The notes under the pieces are model-generated. The model saw only the letters and a program-made list of their open reading frames with translations, was not told where the DNA came from and did not search any database. This document shows, piece after piece, positions 5,857 through 6,518 of a DNA stretch of 6,518 bases (the stretch's first letter is position 1; every line of letters begins with the position of its first letter). The stretch lies in contig CAIXQV010000504.1 in NCBI GenBank assembly GCA_903921605.1, positions 1 to 6,518 on the forward strand, written 5' to 3'. This DNA is from an uncultured Planctomycetaceae bacterium (GTDB lineage Bacteria > Planctomycetota > Planctomycetia > Planctomycetales > Planctomycetaceae). The position numbers were made by a program, and so were the translations under genes.

Positions 5857-6518
5857 ATGACACGCGGGCACACGGTTGGAGTCATCGGGGCCGGGATGGC
5901 CGGCCTCGCTTGCGCGCGTGAACTCGCGGCTGAAGGATTCGATGTAACCGTTTTCGATAAGGGCCGAGGACTCGGCGGACGAACAGCCACTCGACGGGCC
6001 GAGCCGAACTTAAGATTTGACCACGGTGCTCAATTTTTCACCGTGACTGATCCGCGATTCCGAGAGTTCACAGACGACTGGCTCGCGAGAGGGGTCGTGG
6101 CCGAGTGGACCGGCAGAATCGTTCGCCTCGAAAATAAGACCGTGATCGACAACTCGCTGCAACCCCGCTATGTTGGAATGCCGGGCATGTCGGCGATGGC
6201 AGTTGACCTCGCAGTGGGACTGTGCGTTCGAACCGGGACTCAGATCAATGCTGTCACCCACAGCGTAATCGGTTGGACGATCGTCACCGAGGCGAATGAG
6301 ACTGTCGGTCCGTTCGACACACTTGTTGTAACGCTCCCCGCGCCTCAAACGGCTGGTCTGCTTGGATCGCATCATTTTGGAGCTGTCGCCTCCAACGTAA
6401 AAATGACAGCATGCTGGACCGTGATGGCGGCGTTCGAATCGCGAGTTGAGTTGCCATGGGACGGCGCGTTTGTGCATGACTCTCCCCTTGCCTGGGTTGC
6501 TCGCAACAGCTCGAAGCC
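5857..6518 (+). CDS. Renalase-like FAD/NAD(P)-dependent oxidoreductase, 3' partial
   Basis: The frame opens at ATG 5857 and runs off the window after 220 full codons, so about two thirds of a typical 320-340 residue protein is seen. It begins with VIGAGMAGLACAREL (residues 9-23), the FAD Rossmann signature. FDKGRGLGGRTATRR follows at 33-47, then FDHGAQFFTVTDPRF at 54-68. This run (DKGRGxGGR-xxxR, then FDHGAQ-F) is characteristic of the bacterial renalase-like/NAD(P)-binding amine oxidase group, as is GMPGMSAMA near 107-115. In characterised bacterial renalases FAD oxidises off-pathway dihydro isomers of NAD(P)H back to NAD(P); whether this member does so is inference. No signal peptide is seen, so it is probably cytosolic. 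No strong Shine-Dalgarno precedes the ATG (GAGAAG lies 10 bases away). It differs clearly from the other flavoprotein in the window, so this is not a recent duplication. It is probably on the same transcript as, or co-regulated with, the TIGR03643 gene. Confidence 0.86.
   Translation, partial: MTRGHTVGVIGAGMAGLACARELAAEGFDVTVFDKGRGLGGRTATRRAEPNLRFDHGAQFFTVTDPRFREFTDDWLARGVVAEWTGRIVRLENKTVIDNSLQPRYVGMPGMSAMAVDLAVGLCVRTGTQINAVTHSVIGWTIVTEANETVGPFDTLVVTLPAPQTAGLLGSHHFGAVASNVKMTACWTVMAAFESRVELPWDGAFVHDSPLAWVARNSSK

Noticed and set aside
5673..5990. Minus-strand frame of 105 codons
   Set aside because: It covers the spacer and the FAD-binding start of the renalase-like gene in antisense; Ser/Pro/Arg-rich low-complexity translation with no support.
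6010..6477. Minus-strand frame of 155 codons
   Set aside because: It is antisense to the renalase-like gene, whose FAD motifs are unambiguous; a shadow frame rich in His, Arg and Ser.

Overview
The window reads as a bacterial chromosomal segment of moderate GC content (mid-50s percent by eye), probably from a member of the Planctomycetota. That placement is an inference. It rests on mixed translation-start signals (some genes have Shine-Dalgarno motifs and others none), a long sparsely coding intergenic stretch, and a small two-helix membrane protein with a VGLWVPSIL-type second helix that I associate with that phylum. No rRNA, tRNA, CRISPR array, transposase or phage gene was seen.

Layout: (1) Bases 1-1332 (+) are the 3' end of a large gene for a GH94 cyclic beta-1,2-glucan synthase (NdvB-like), with catalytic motifs intact and the 5' part outside the window. 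(2) A 183-base gap holds only weak hairpins and separates it from a convergent operon. (3) The minus strand from 4687 down to 1516 carries four tightly packed genes. In transcription order they are a 59-residue two-helix membrane protein, a 35-residue one-helix membrane protein whose start lies inside the previous gene in another frame, a YbjT-like atypical SDR fused to DUF2867 (507 residues), and an FAD-dependent amine-oxidase/phytoene-desaturase-type oxidoreductase. (4) A gap of about 700 bases (4688-5387) has no convincing gene but holds a nested inverted repeat and an imperfect tandem repeat. (5) On the plus strand come a small TIGR03643/DUF2805 family protein with a helix-turn-helix-like core, then the N-terminal two thirds of a renalase-like FAD/NAD(P) oxidoreductase that runs off the right edge.

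The two small membrane-protein genes were found by reading the minus strand directly; the larger apparent frames opposite them are not credible. The minus-strand operon and the two plus-strand genes share a theme of nucleotide-cofactor and flavin redox chemistry around one divergent control region. An SDR, flavin amine-oxidase-like proteins and a TIGR03643 protein are the kind of companions I recall around photolyase/cryptochrome genes in other bacteria. A light- or oxidative-stress-linked gene set is therefore a reasonable hypothesis, but no photoreceptor, photolyase or regulator lies inside the window to confirm it. The glucan synthase is probably unrelated to that set.
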